From NCBI GenBank assembly GCA_022605405.1, contig JABYQQ010000001.1, positions 5,208,001-5,272,000 of the forward strand: a DNA stretch of 64,000 bases, read 5' to 3'. Source of the stretch: Earliella scabrosa (Eukaryota; Basidiomycota; Agaricomycetes; Polyporales; Polyporaceae). Below the pieces are notes generated by a model. That model was given only the letters and a program-made list of their open reading frames with translations, was not told where the DNA came from and did no database searches. The translations under genes were made by a program, and so were the position numbers. How positions within the stretch are numbered: the stretch's first letter is position 1; every line of letters starts with the position of its first letter. Of the stretch, positions 21,775-32,351 are shown one piece after another.

Positions 21775-24700
21775 CGAGTTGTGTTTGGGAACCGCGACCT
21801 GTGCGTGTTCACTATCCACTGGGTTGACGGCATCACGGTTGCTTACTATACTCTCAGTTTCCGTGTCATGGCGGAAGAACTTGGCTATGTGAGTCCTTGC
21901 TGCGTATTGCTGCGCAACACTGCTGACAGCTCGGACGCAGTACGTCGACATCGGCCCAGGCCCGAATCAGCATACATGGGGCGCAGTGCTCCTATCGAAG
22001 GTCCGTCTCGGTTTTGATCCTCCTGTGTGCAAGTAGAGCCTGAATGTGCTGTCTAGTTCCCCATCATCAACTCCACGCACCACCTGTTGCCCTCACCAGA
22101 CGGCGAGCTCGCACCAGCAATCGAGGCACATCTCGACATGTTTGGAACCGAAGTCAAGGTCATCGTCGCCCACAACGGCCAAGGTAAACTACTCCTTGCA
22201 TCCCTTCGTGCGTGTCTCCGACGATTCATGACTTGAATCGCGCCGCAGAGGAGACCCCAGTAGACCGCAAGCTGCAGTCGAAGGAGCTCGCGCGAATCAT
22301 GGCCGAGTCATACCCCCAGCCCGTCATCTTCCTCGGCTACGTCGTCACGAAGCCGCATGCCAAGCGCCCCGCGCCGTACGAAATCATGGTGTTCGACGGG
22401 AAGGTGCACGACATTGACGACGAGGACGCCGACCGCTGGTGAGCGCTTGAGCAGCTCCCGTCCTGGTCTCACAACAACTGGATGCTGACTCGGACATGGC
22501 CGATGCGCAGGTGCGAGTACATCTTCTATCGCGGCCTGTACCGCACCTCGTACGCGCGCATATCGAGGGGCATCGTCACGGACACGGAGCTGCAGATCGG
22601 CCAGTTCGTCGTGCCGCGCCCTGGCACGACCGTGACAGATGACAGCAGGGAGGTACGTTATCTGCGGTCTTACAAGGAAATGTTGCCCATCGACCATGTG
22701 AGTGGCCCTCGTGTGAGTATTGTGGAGGATCAGGCTCACGACTCGTGTCGCGCAGTGGTTCCCAATGCCGTACTACCCAGAGTTGGGGGGCAAGAACGGT
22801 CATCACTACCATGTGTTCAACACGGTACGTGGTCTAGTGACGCATGCACCAGTAGTTTCCACTTTTGTAATACAAAACACCAGTACCCTGGTGCAATAAT
22901 TATTAATTCTGTGGTGCATTGTAAAACAGTCCTGTACTATAATAATCCATTGTAATACAACTCTCCAAGCATTATAAAACCCACAGGGGGCCAGGGGATA
23001 TATTATAGCCTCCCCATTATAAAACCCCCTTGTTTGTTGTTATATAATGTACTCATTGTATAATGACCTCTCAGTGATTATAAAACTTCTATAAAACTTC
23101 AATGAGAGGACACATATTATAAAACCCCTGGGTGATTAGATCGTTGTAGAACCATTATAAAACACCCCTAGAGCATACAGATTAGATGATTGTAAAACTG
23201 TTATAAAACTTGCTATCATATCAGGCTGATTAGATGCTTGTATATCCATTGTAAAACTATGATCTAGATCATATGACTGATGGCACAGAAGCTTATCTAA
23301 CGATCTGGGCGCTTTTTTGACGCCCAAATGCGGTAATGGCTGGTATGGGGGGGTTACTGACCTGCCCTATAGCTCCCTCAATACTGCACCTATTCCCATG
23401 GATGTGGATGCAATAGATTCGCATTTTTATACCCTATCAGATGGTGCAATGCTGGGAATGATTGATGGACTAATGGGGCAGCTATGCCCTGAATACTCTA
23501 GCAGCCCCCTAGCCAGGGGTATCTCTTGCCCTGCTTTAGGGTACCCAGGGCACCTATGCTTATGAGCAAAATGCCATCATATATGGATACCCAAGAGCTA
23601 CTGGACGCATTTTTGTTCAGTGCGATACATGCAGTATTGATGGAGATATGATGTATTTCATTTTCGGAAAAAGTGGCCACTTTGTTTGGTCCATTACTCG
23701 GGTACCCCTGGGTACCACACGACGCCGTTACCATCATTGCGTAGGGATTAAGAAGGGCTTTCGAACGGTATATTATACACCCCAAACCGTCCACTTCCAC
23801 CCACCCTCTCCTCCTGACCCCCTTCCCATCAATCCCCTCATATATCCCTCTAGGGGCATTGGATCAGCTCGCAGTTTTAGATGTATATACTAGACATATA
23901 TTACAGTCTGTTTTGAGAGTATGACATGCCACAGTTATCTACACCTTTCCGGTCATAGCAAACAATTTTGTGCATGCACATTGGATATTCCCTCTATATC
24001 TCAGCAACCAGATCATCAGTAAGCATGCGGTGTTTTGCAGTCTTCTGGTGTATTATAGCACTACCTATGTACCGATTTTCAGCCCGCAGAAATGTGTGGA
24101 TCTATCTGCATAATGCTATCAGTGGTGAACAGAGATAATCACTTGGTACTAGATCTAGTGTGATGTTCACCTCCATGTGTTCAGATGGAGACCTCCTAAG
24201 TGCTCTGTATTGGATGCAAAAGGAATCATGGGAATTGGTTGAGTACTTGTGGTGATATGCTGAAAGATGTGCCGGGAGGCAGTTGTGTGAATAGTGCAGC
24301 TGCATGTGCTGTGCAGAGTTCACAAATGGCCATCCAGCACCTCTTTTGCCATATCACCACAAGTACTCAACCAATTCCCATGATTCTTTTTGCATCCGGT
24401 ACAGAGCTCTTAGGGGGTCTCTATCTGAACCTATGGAGGTGTATATCACCCTAGATCTAATACCAAGTGGTTATCTCTGTTCACCACTGATAGGATTATG
24501 CAGACAGATCCACACATCTCTGGGGGATCAAAATTGGTACGGAGATAGCTCTACCATATAATAACAGATTGCAAAAGACCGCTTGCCGATTGGTGATCTG
24601 GTTGTTGAGATATAGGAGGAACATGTAATGTGCATGCTGGAAATTGTTTGCTATGACCGGGAAGGTGTAGATAACTGTGGCATGTCATATCCTCAAAACA

Positions 24701-25839
24701 GACTGTAATATATGTCTAGTATATACTTCTAAAGTTGCAAGCTGATCCGATGCCCCTAAAGGGATATATGAGGGGATTGATGGGAAGGGGGTCAGGAGGA
24801 GAGGGTGGGTGGAGGTGGACGGTTTGGGGTGTATGATATATCGTTAGAAAGCCCTTCTCAATCTTTACACAGTGGTAGTAAGGGCGTGGTGTGGTACAGA
24901 GGGGTACCCAAGTAATGAACCAAACAAAGTGGCCACTTTTTGCGAAAATGAAATACATCATATCTCCACCAATACTGCATGTATCACACTAAACAAAAAT
25001 GCGTCCAGTAGCCCTTAGGTATCCCTATATGATGACACCTTGCTCATGAGCATAGGTGCCCTGGGTACCCTAAAGCAGAGCAAGATGTACCCCTGGCTAG
25101 GGGCCTGCTAGAGTATTCAGGGCATAGCTGCCCCATCAGCCCATCAATCATTCCCAGCATTGCACCATCTAATAGGGTATAAAAATGCGAATCTATTGCA
25201 CCCATATCCATGGAAATAGGTCCAGTATTGAGGGAGCTATGGGGCAGATCAGTAACCCCCCCATACCAGCCATTACCGCATTTGGGCGTCAAAAAAGCGC
25301 CCAGATCGTTAGATAAGCTTCTGTGCCATCAGTCATATGATCTAGATCATAGTTTTACAATGGATATACAAGCATCTAATCAGCCTGATATGATATCAAG
25401 TTTTATAACAGTTTTACAATCATCTAATCTGGATGCTCTAGGGGTGTTTTACAATAGTTCTACAACGATCTAATCACCCAGGGGTTTTATAATATGTGTC
25501 CTCTCATTGTAAATGCGGAGTTTTATAATCACCGAGAGGTCATTATACAATGAGTACATTATATAACAACAAACAAGGGGGTTTTATAATGGGGAGGCTA
25601 TAATATATCCCCTGGCCCCCTGTGGGTTTTATAATGCTTGGAGGGTTGTGTTACAATGGATTATTATAGTACAGGACTGTTTTACAATGCACCACAGAAT
25701 TAATAATTATTGCACCAGGGTACTGGTGTTTTGTATTACAAAAGTGGAAACTACTGGTGACGCATGTGTGAGCCCCAAGCCTTGCTGAATCCATTGTAAG
25801 CCTCTATACTATAGAATCCCGCAAGACGCAATAGTCTGA
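21775..25839 (+). pseudogene. 5'-truncated Cwh43/PGAP2IP-like C-terminal domain
   Basis: Exons give [77 protein letters not shown], a [15 protein letters not shown] exon, [28 protein letters not shown], and a last exon at 25801-25839, PLYYRIPQDAIV then TGA. This order matches the exo/endonuclease/phosphatase-like C-terminal domain of Cwh43 (PGAP2-interacting protein), which acts in GPI-anchor lipid remodelling in the ER/Golgi. The membrane-spanning N-terminal half is absent: readable sequence begins right after the TIR element. The last intron (22825-25800) holds a 2.9-kb palindromic element; without it and one target copy the intron would be about 56 bp. The remaining exons show intact frames, so truncation may be recent. 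Confidence 0.8.
22847..25759. mobile_element. 2.9-kb palindromic (fold-back) element inside an intron
   Basis: Left end CACCAGTAGTTTCCAC and right end GTGGAAACTACTGGTG are complementary, and the match continues inward on both arms to a centre near 24303, giving two diverged arms of about 1.45 kb with essentially no spacer. ACGCATG abuts both ends (22840-22846 and 25760-25766); the identity extends to GTGACGCATG, so the target duplication is 7-10 bp. The outer 450 bp of each arm carries many TATAAAAC/TGTAAAAC motifs. Each arm holds the same short mirrored ORFs (for example at 23317-23565 and 25292-25044), with no family I recognise. A long-TIR, MULE-like or hAT-like non-autonomous element is possible. 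Confidence 0.85.
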
Positions 25840-26232
25840 AGGTCCTTCCAGGTCTTCTGCGCAACCACTCGACCGAGTCCGAACGATGCTGTATTTTTGT
25901 GTATGCTAGCACTTGTTGTAAACTACCTTGTCGTACCTTGTGCACGATGCTGTTCTTCATCCTCAGGCTCACGCTCGTCATCGTCGCTCAACTTCCCTTC
26001 CCCACTCGACTCCACTTCCTTGGCAACCGCTCTTGCTCTCGGCCTCGTCGCCGTCGCTATCTTCACTCTTGAGTAGCCAACGCCCGTTCGAGGCCGTGTC
26101 CAAGGACACTGGCGAGATATTGGGGCGTTACGGCGCAAGAGCTAGCGTGGGGGTGTGCGAGATGTGAGCGCACGGGGTGCAGCGAGCCCTGAGCGAGACG
26201 GTCTCGCCAAGGCTAATGCAAGCAGCGACTAG
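25840..26232. other. Short intergenic stretch before the LINE
   Basis: Between the Cwh43-like stop and the LINE target site. The minus strand has an acidic reading (about 26138-25936, KLSDDDEREPEDEEQHRAQ) with a donor-like GTACGA and a possible last exon ending at 25809. This may be the tail of a convergent gene cut by the LINE, but frames disagree and it is not called. Confidence 0.3.
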
Positions 26233-26747
26233 ACGCCCGGGGACTCAACACCGACTGTGCCTAATCAATCAGGATGGAGCCGGGGGGAATCCGTGGCTCT
26301 AAGTACATAGTTCTTCGTCGACGACGCGTTGCTGTCGGTATCTGGATTCACCCTAGAAGGGAACATCCGGGTGCTCGAGGAGCAGTACCGTCGCGCGGTG
26401 ACAGAACTTGATCGGGTTGGCCTCCGGGTCGAACATGAGAAGACGGAAGCGTGTCACTTCACGTGGAAGCGAGGGAACCCTCCCATCGATCTTGGTGAGG
26501 CACCCTTTACTGGACAGACGCCGCTAGAACCGGTGTCGGTGTGGAGGCATCTGGGCTTCTACCTAGACAGGAAGCTGACGTTCCGAGCGCACGTCAGATT
26601 CTACGGCTCACGCGCACGGGCGGCCAGCACAGCGCAGTCGCTGCTGATGCTGGGAAACTCGATCAGAGGAATGCCGCCGGCGCAGCGGAGGACACTGTAA
26701 CAGTACAAGTCATGCGTGGTCCCACTCATGACCTACGGATGCCAGCT

Positions 26748-27817
26748 AGACTCGCCAGCCAGTCCGGTCGCAAGCACTTTAGCGCGCCTACCAAAACGGG
26801 ACAGAAGGAGGCGCGAGCTTGCGAGCGGACTGGGCTAACTGGTCGCGCTTTTCGGGGGGATCAGCTAGCGCCCAGCGTGGGAACGCATACTTAGAAAAAT
26901 CAGCCCTCGTCCTGAACAGAATTTTGGCTGCTGACGGTGTCCACGGTAACATTGTTCTAGGTTTTTGCACTCGTCTAGTATGTATACATCGTAGCTACCA
27001 GGAAATGCACCTGTGCGAGGTGTACGCAGAGAACTGTGGTCAGCAGGGCGATTTTTGGTGAAGTTGGAGGGCTATTTGGGGTAAACGGGCCTGGACGTCG
27101 AAGGAAAGTATGAGACACACCAAAAAGTGTACGCTCAGTCTCGGGAGAGGTCTGATATATATGGCAGGAGTCGACGGCGTGGATTAGAGGGATGCGTGGG
27201 GAGGAATGGGTGGTGGAGGGGTGAATTGGGGTGGAATGGGAGACCGCTGGACCAGAGAAGGCATAGGACGGGGTTGCCAAGTTGCGAGAGGGGTCGTAGG
27301 CGACGTTCCGACGTCGTTTCAGGCCCAAAACGTCGACGTGGAACCCTCCATGGACTTGGAGGGTGGCCAGGTAAGGGCGTAGGGAGCTTTGTGGGCAGGG
27401 TACAGCGTCCAGAGGCCTGGTTCCTATGTCATGGCAATGGGTTCAGTAGACTGTGCATATGTGTTTGCTTACCTTCAGACGGAGGCCAATGGATAGGCGG
27501 GGGAAAAGCCCTCCTAGGACCCCTGCGAGAGTCTAATCTCGCTCCCTCAACGGGATATCATCGAAATCTAACAAATTTCCTTTGTCAGTTCATTCACAGG
27601 GCATACTAAGATCGATTCAGTACGTTACCAGGTCGACATGAGGAGTGGAACACCGCTCAACGCCGTTTGGGCAGTGGAGAACATGGCGGTTTTTTCTAAG
27701 TGTGCGTTCCCACGCTGGGCGCTAGCTGACCCCCCCGAAAAGCGCGACCAGTTAGCCCAGCCGGTTCGGTACCCTCCCTAGCTAGCGCCTGTACCGAACC
27801 GGATGGGGACGAGCCTA
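26748..27817. mobile_element. 1.07-kb nested DNA element with 10-bp target duplication (MULE-like)
   Basis: GATGCCAGCT is present at 26738-26747 and 27818-27827. Removing the element and one copy restores the LINE reading TYGCQL|WYRRKG, which shows directly that this is an insertion. Internal inverted repeats are strong: CTGGGCTAACTGGTCGCG at 26830 and its complement ending at 27760, matching over about 70 bp with few differences. The outer ends are weaker inverted repeats. A 9-11-bp duplication with long inverted repeats fits Mutator-like elements; no transposase is encoded, so it is non-autonomous. Confidence 0.75.
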
Positions 27818-28815
27818 GATGCCAGCTCTGGTACCGCCGTAAGGGGACCAAATGGCACATCGACTTTCTGCGCAAAGCGCAGAACACGGCCGCGCGCTGG
27901 ATCACCGGCGCATTCCGTACGTCGCCGGTCGGCGGCATGGAGGTCCTAGCCGGGCTGCCGCCGATTCGACTACACATCGAGAAGCTGGTCAACAGGACCG
28001 GCCTCCGAGCCAACACGCTCATGGCGTCGCATCCGCTGCTTGCAGCACTACCGAACCCGTGGGTGTGCAACCATTTGGCTCCGGACGTGGCGTTCCCCAT
28101 GGGCACGGGATATCCTGACTCAAAGGACACACCCTTGGTGGCACTCGACTTCGCGGGCCGAGTCTGCACAGAGGAGTTCGCTCCGTTGCATGCAGAGGCT
28201 CGCCCGGGAGGGCGCGTACTTGACATATATGGTGATCGGCTCACCTGGCACCTCGAGCACCCAAAAAAGGACTCCGACGCGCTGGCAGAGTGGATGAGAT
28301 CGACACCCATGCAACCATCTCTCGAGTCCGGCGCTCAAAGTGTTCGGGGACTGAGTCGAGATCGTGCATGGCACGATTCTGCCGGGCGGTCCTGAACCAC
28401 GCACCAATAGGATCGTTCCGGCGCCGCTTCTTCCCTAACATATCGACAAGCTGCCCGGAATGCAGAGTGTTCCAGGACAGGGAGCATGTACTGCTCAAGT
28501 GCAGGAAGTACCGCCGCTGGTGGAATTGCCGCGGTGAGTACGAATTCCTGCAGCGGGTGAGCTCTTAGTACCGTGACGTCACCACGTTCATTACGTCGAA
28601 TGAGAGCGCGTTCAGCTTCGCGGACGCGCCCGAACCTATTGATTGACGAGAGACTCCCTCGCTTGGCGACTATGGCGCTGCCTGTCAGCGCATACGAAGC
28701 CCTTAGATGTAGGCAACATTGGCTGAGAACACTCGCCCGCCACCGTGATACCGATCAGTATATAGCCGCACCTGTAAGTACACGCCCAAGTGTGCACCGG
28801 GCGCCCTGGGTATCT

Positions 28816-28967
28816 GGTCGGAAGTTATCTGCCGGGGCGGCGCTGGGTATCGAACAGATATTTTGGAGCCGGCGCTTAGACCTCGCTCCAATATCGCTTT
28901 GCCCGATATCTGTTCGATGTCTGGGGCACAACGCTTCAGTATGGAAGCGCCGGTCGGAAGTTATCTG
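28816..28967. repeat. 16-bp direct repeats flanking a short hairpin
   Basis: GGTCGGAAGTTATCTG occurs at 28816-28831 and 28952-28967. Between them lies a hairpin-forming pair ATCGAACAGATAT / ATATCTGTTCGAT. It lies in the LINE 3' region and could be a 3'-UTR repeat or a very small insertion. Confidence 0.5.
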
Positions 28968-29083
28968 ACGACCCAGAATTTTCAGATATCGTAATCGAGC
29001 CAGGGCTCACCTGAGCGTGTACTCCGTACGAGCGGGATATAAAAGCGCGAATTAAAAAAAAATAAAAAAACGCCCGGGGACTC

Positions 29084-31434
29084 CGACCGGCAAAGCACTC
29101 AGCGTCGCCGCCAGGAGGAGGAGAAGGAGCACCAATTTCGGTGGGAAAACAGCGCGCGCGCGTAATGCCGTGCCCCGCGCGACTGCACGCTCACTGTCCA
29201 CCACGAGTTCCCTTAGCGGCTACTGCGCGAACACGAACTCCTGTTATCCTTTCTCTCTGTTTCCACACAGGGAGTGGAGAACCGGCGGCCTGGCACGTCA
29301 CAGCGCGACCTTTCATCCCGAAAGACACGGCCTGTTCCGCAACCTAGACTGCCAGAGCTACGCGAACGCGCAGGACCAGCGTGAGGACACTCGCACAGCT
29401 GCGACGACATTCTCAACATTGCCATGCATCTACCTACACGCGCAGGGCCTTAAGAAGGCGGTGGATGCATGACTCCCACGCTGTGTCATCCACTCACACG
29501 GCGGGCAAATGGGTATTTTCGACTGGAGAAAAGGCGGTCAAAAAGAGTCGGACGAGGCATGGTACATCACGTGTTGGCGAAAAGGCGTCGAAAAGGATTG
29601 CTGGAACTCCAAGTATATGCCTTGTGTGGCTCTTTTTGACCGCCTTTTCTCCTGTACAAGATTCTGGTATGCCCGCTGCGGGCGTATACGTACGGTGGCA
29701 CGCTATGTCGAGCTCATGGATCGCGACCACATTCGAACGACCCCGCGGCACTCACGCGGCTCCTCCTTGACCACTTCGAATAAGGTGTCCTACCTCGACA
29801 AGACCTACCCCGCGCACGGTCCGGCGCGAATTCCCGCGCGCACGGACGCGCTCTGGACGCGCTTCACATCGTGTTCGAATAACCTCAGACTTGAGTACTT
29901 GAGTGACGGCCGCGTTCCCAGTGACGTACTCACTGCTCACGATCTCGGACAGTTAATCACCTTTGCGGAGGAGATGCAAAGTCGTTTATAGTACAAATTC
30001 TATCTGTATAGAATCTCAACTCGCGTGACGATGCGGCTCAACTGAACCTAGAGCGACATGTCTCGTACCATGTCGTCACAATTGCGAGACGAGGGGCTGC
30101 CTTAAGGAGGCTGCCGGACACGACCAAATATCCCAGGCTCCCGCGCACATCTGGGCGTGTATCATTTGATGCGATATTCGCTTGCCGTGTCAGATGTCTG
30201 TGAGGCGCAAAAGTGGCGCAACACGCAGACGCCGGGGGATACCGGGATCTACTACTGATCCGGGCCACCACCACCGGTACTATCCGTGAACGTCGTCTCT
30301 GCGGTGGCGCAATAGCTTCCATCCCCGTGCATCGAACCTAGTGTGGCACTCCAACTTCCCCTCTCAACAGTCGTCTCAGTGTCGTCTCGAGAGCGGATAG
30401 TCATGAGGATTGAACTTGATCTTGGCAGAAATGAGGCGTCGGCAGAGTGAACCTTCCTCAGGGCACAAGAACAAGAATAAGTACATACACTGGTGGAGGG
30501 TTTCGCAGGAGGATTAGCCTGAGTAGGATGCATTCATTATGCACGCATATTGTCGCCCTGACGCGTTGGGCGTGTATAGATCCGAACGTGTCGATGATCC
30601 GCGCGCTCCGCTGACGCACCTCTGCAATGTATTGACCTGGTAGTGACCGCATTACTGGGGCAGCCAGACCTTCCAGTACGCTCTATACGTTTCTTCACAC
30701 TGACGGAGACAGTGTGGGTGACATTGCAGGCACGGTGCCAGGTGGAGACTGAAAGAGAGCTGCCGCGTCGGGCGCGCCGGGCTCTGCCGCACAGGTCCTA
30801 CTAAAACAGGCAGCTCTAGCGCCGGCGCGAGAAAAATCGGTGTGTTCACGGAATTATGCAAAGCGCTGTATGTGCTAGACTGAGTAGACTCGAAAACCTG
30901 TCGATCGGGACGCGCGATGGGATCAGCCGGGGTCCACCGATCAGTGAAGAAGGCGGCTCTAATAGCCTGAGGAACTTAGGACGGAATACTGCTTACGTGG
31001 ATATTCTCGGTGGGATACACGCCCAGACGTTGTCTCCACGATGGGACCTTCTGAGGGGGGGATAGACTGGGATAGACGGTCTTTCAACGGTTCTGCCTGA
31101 GGTGAGACCAGGTCACCGGAACATGTACAGTGAAAAGTCCGTCTGCGCCCCGCCACCAAACGCCACAATACACCAGCGCCAAATTCTACCACCGCGGCGG
31201 CGCTCCAGGGGGCTTCGCGCGGTTCGACGTCGGGCCAGTGGTTCTGAACGCGCTGCGCGGTTCGACGTCCCAGTGGTTGTGGCGTCGCAGCCTGAGAAAG
31301 TGACGGAACGGGTTGATAGGTCACTGACCAATCACTGACAGCAGCAGACCGGAGCGCCCCTTACTCGCGTGGCACCATCGCGGCTATTGGCGGCTGGGAG
31401 CGGGGATGAGATCTTGGAATCTCCTGCCCGTGGT
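29084..31434. other. Accessory stretch, no complete gene
   Basis: Mostly featureless apart from a 128-bp inverted-repeat element at 29525. An exon-like reading at about 29785-29991 (SYLDKTYPAHGPARI... LGQLITFAEEMQSRL, then stop) looks coding in composition but is unrecognised and may be a gene tail cut by the nearby insertions. GCGCGGTTCGACGTC is repeated near 31218 and 31255. Confidence 0.4.
29525..29652. mobile_element. 128-bp inverted-repeat (MITE-like) element
   Basis: The 22-23-bp termini GGAGAAAAGGCGGTCAAAAA and the complementary TTTTTGACCGCCTTTTCTCC are perfect inverted repeats around about 80 bp. No convincing target duplication is visible. Confidence 0.5.
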
Positions 31435-31577
31435 TCAGTTCCGGGGTTGCAACCCACCCGTCTTGGCAGCCGGCGAGAATGACAAGTCCGCGGTCGGCTA
31501 TGGGGGGAACAGTGCTATGCGCGTGGGTTGCAACCCACGACGTCTAATAGACGCGTGGGTTGCAACCCCGGAACTGA
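31435..31577 (+). mobile_element. Small TIR element, copy 2, 143 bp
   Basis: Same termini (TCAGTTCCGGGG...CCCCGGAACTGA) and palindromes as copy 1 at 21333, in the same orientation, with homologous interior (ACAAGTCCGCG), but with most of the interior and part of the left TIR deleted. Flanking 4-mers differ (TGGT and AAGT), so no intact target duplication. Confidence 0.75.
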
Positions 31578-31589
31578 AAGTACTGAGGC

Positions 31590-32046
31590 AAGACCCGCGC
31601 ACTTTGACTGTGCGTTGTTCCTGGAGGATCGGGAGCTCCACCGGCGCGAGGGTGGTCTTCAAGGTACGTCTACGAGTTCTTGCATTTCCTCCGGCGTTAA
31701 CTCTGAAATAGGTCTCCGCGCTGGTCAAGTCTGCGCTATTTTCCGCCTCCCGGAGGGACATGGCTATGTCACCGAACCATTGATGTACGTGCGTTGGTTC
31801 CGACCGTTCCGCACCCCAGAATCTGTGACCGACCTTCCCACTACCTCTCATTCCACCCGCCATCACGCTCGCAATGTAGAGGTAGTTCACGTTCGTGACC
31901 TGGTACGCACTTGTCATCTCATACCCAAGTACAGTGAGGAGGACGTCGAGCCGGACTGGACTACTGCTACGATCCTTGACCAATCGATCCCCTTCCTCTT
32001 CAACCGCTATCTAGACTTCCATACGTTCTCTACTCTGTCCCGCTAG
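31590..32046 (+). pseudogene. Orphan C-terminal fragment of a Plavaka-type transposase
   Basis: Exon to about 31661 (HFDCALFLEDRELHRREGGL), a 50-bp intron (GTACGT...AATAG), then 31712-32046: GQVCAIFRLP, LMYVRWFRPF, a VVHVRDLVRTCHLIPKY segment and FLFNRYLDFHTF then stop. This is the C-terminal module (DUF6830-like) that normally follows the helical region in Plavaka transposases, and it is the part missing from the gene at 18.6-21.3 kb. It begins immediately after TIR element copy 2. Splicing and frame are intact but the rest of the gene is absent. Confidence 0.65.
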
Positions 32047-32351
32047 GTTATGGAATACATTGTACCCCTTCACGCCTTGGAATGCTGATTTGCTTTTTGC
32101 CGGAACTGTCGGCGCAGCCTCTGTCATTGACCGCGCACCGTGCAGCGTCTCTTAAGTTGAGCACTCTGGGTTCAGCATTGCAAGTGCTTGACCCCTTCTT
32201 ATGACAAGAGGCTACATCATGCTACCCCACCGTGCGTCTCTACCACAGAGCACTACATCGGCTATGTTGCACTACGACCATCTACAGCCGCAGTCGCGCT
32301 ACTACGGGATTTAGGCGCCCGAATAACGTTTCCTGATGAGCAGTAGGCTGC

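Larger units (their letters stand above)
26247..29069 (+). mobile_element. 5'-truncated non-LTR retrotransposon (LINE), inactive
   Basis: The 14-bp sequence ACGCCCGGGGACTC occurs at 26233-26246 and 29070-29083 as target-site duplication, and the 3' end is an A-rich tail (29052-29069). Coding remnants: reverse transcriptase from FFVDDALLSVSGFTLEG (an xxDD catalytic box), WRHLGFYLDRKLTF, SCVVPLMTYGCQL; then, after a nested insertion, WYRRKGTKW, ARWITGAFRTSP, EVLAGLPPIRL; and a terminal zinc-knuckle region APIGSFRRRFFP, CPEC, REHVLLKCRKY. The 5' part before the catalytic box is missing, there is an in-frame TAA at about 26699 and a frameshift near 28300. The organisation is Tad1/R1-like, but the clade is not certain. 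Confidence 0.85.

Noticed and set aside
23317..25292. Mirrored ORFs in both palindrome arms (GNGWYGGVTDLP...)
   Set aside because: Short, interrupted, and present on both strands because of the palindrome; no transposase motif recognised.
25809..26138. Minus-strand acidic exon pair convergent with the Cwh43-like gene
   Set aside because: Splice signals are plausible but the two best reading frames disagree and the upstream part is cut by the LINE.
29141..29472. Overlapping plus-strand ORFs between the LINE and the 128-bp hairpin element
   Set aside because: Compositionally random, no splice support or recognisable motif.
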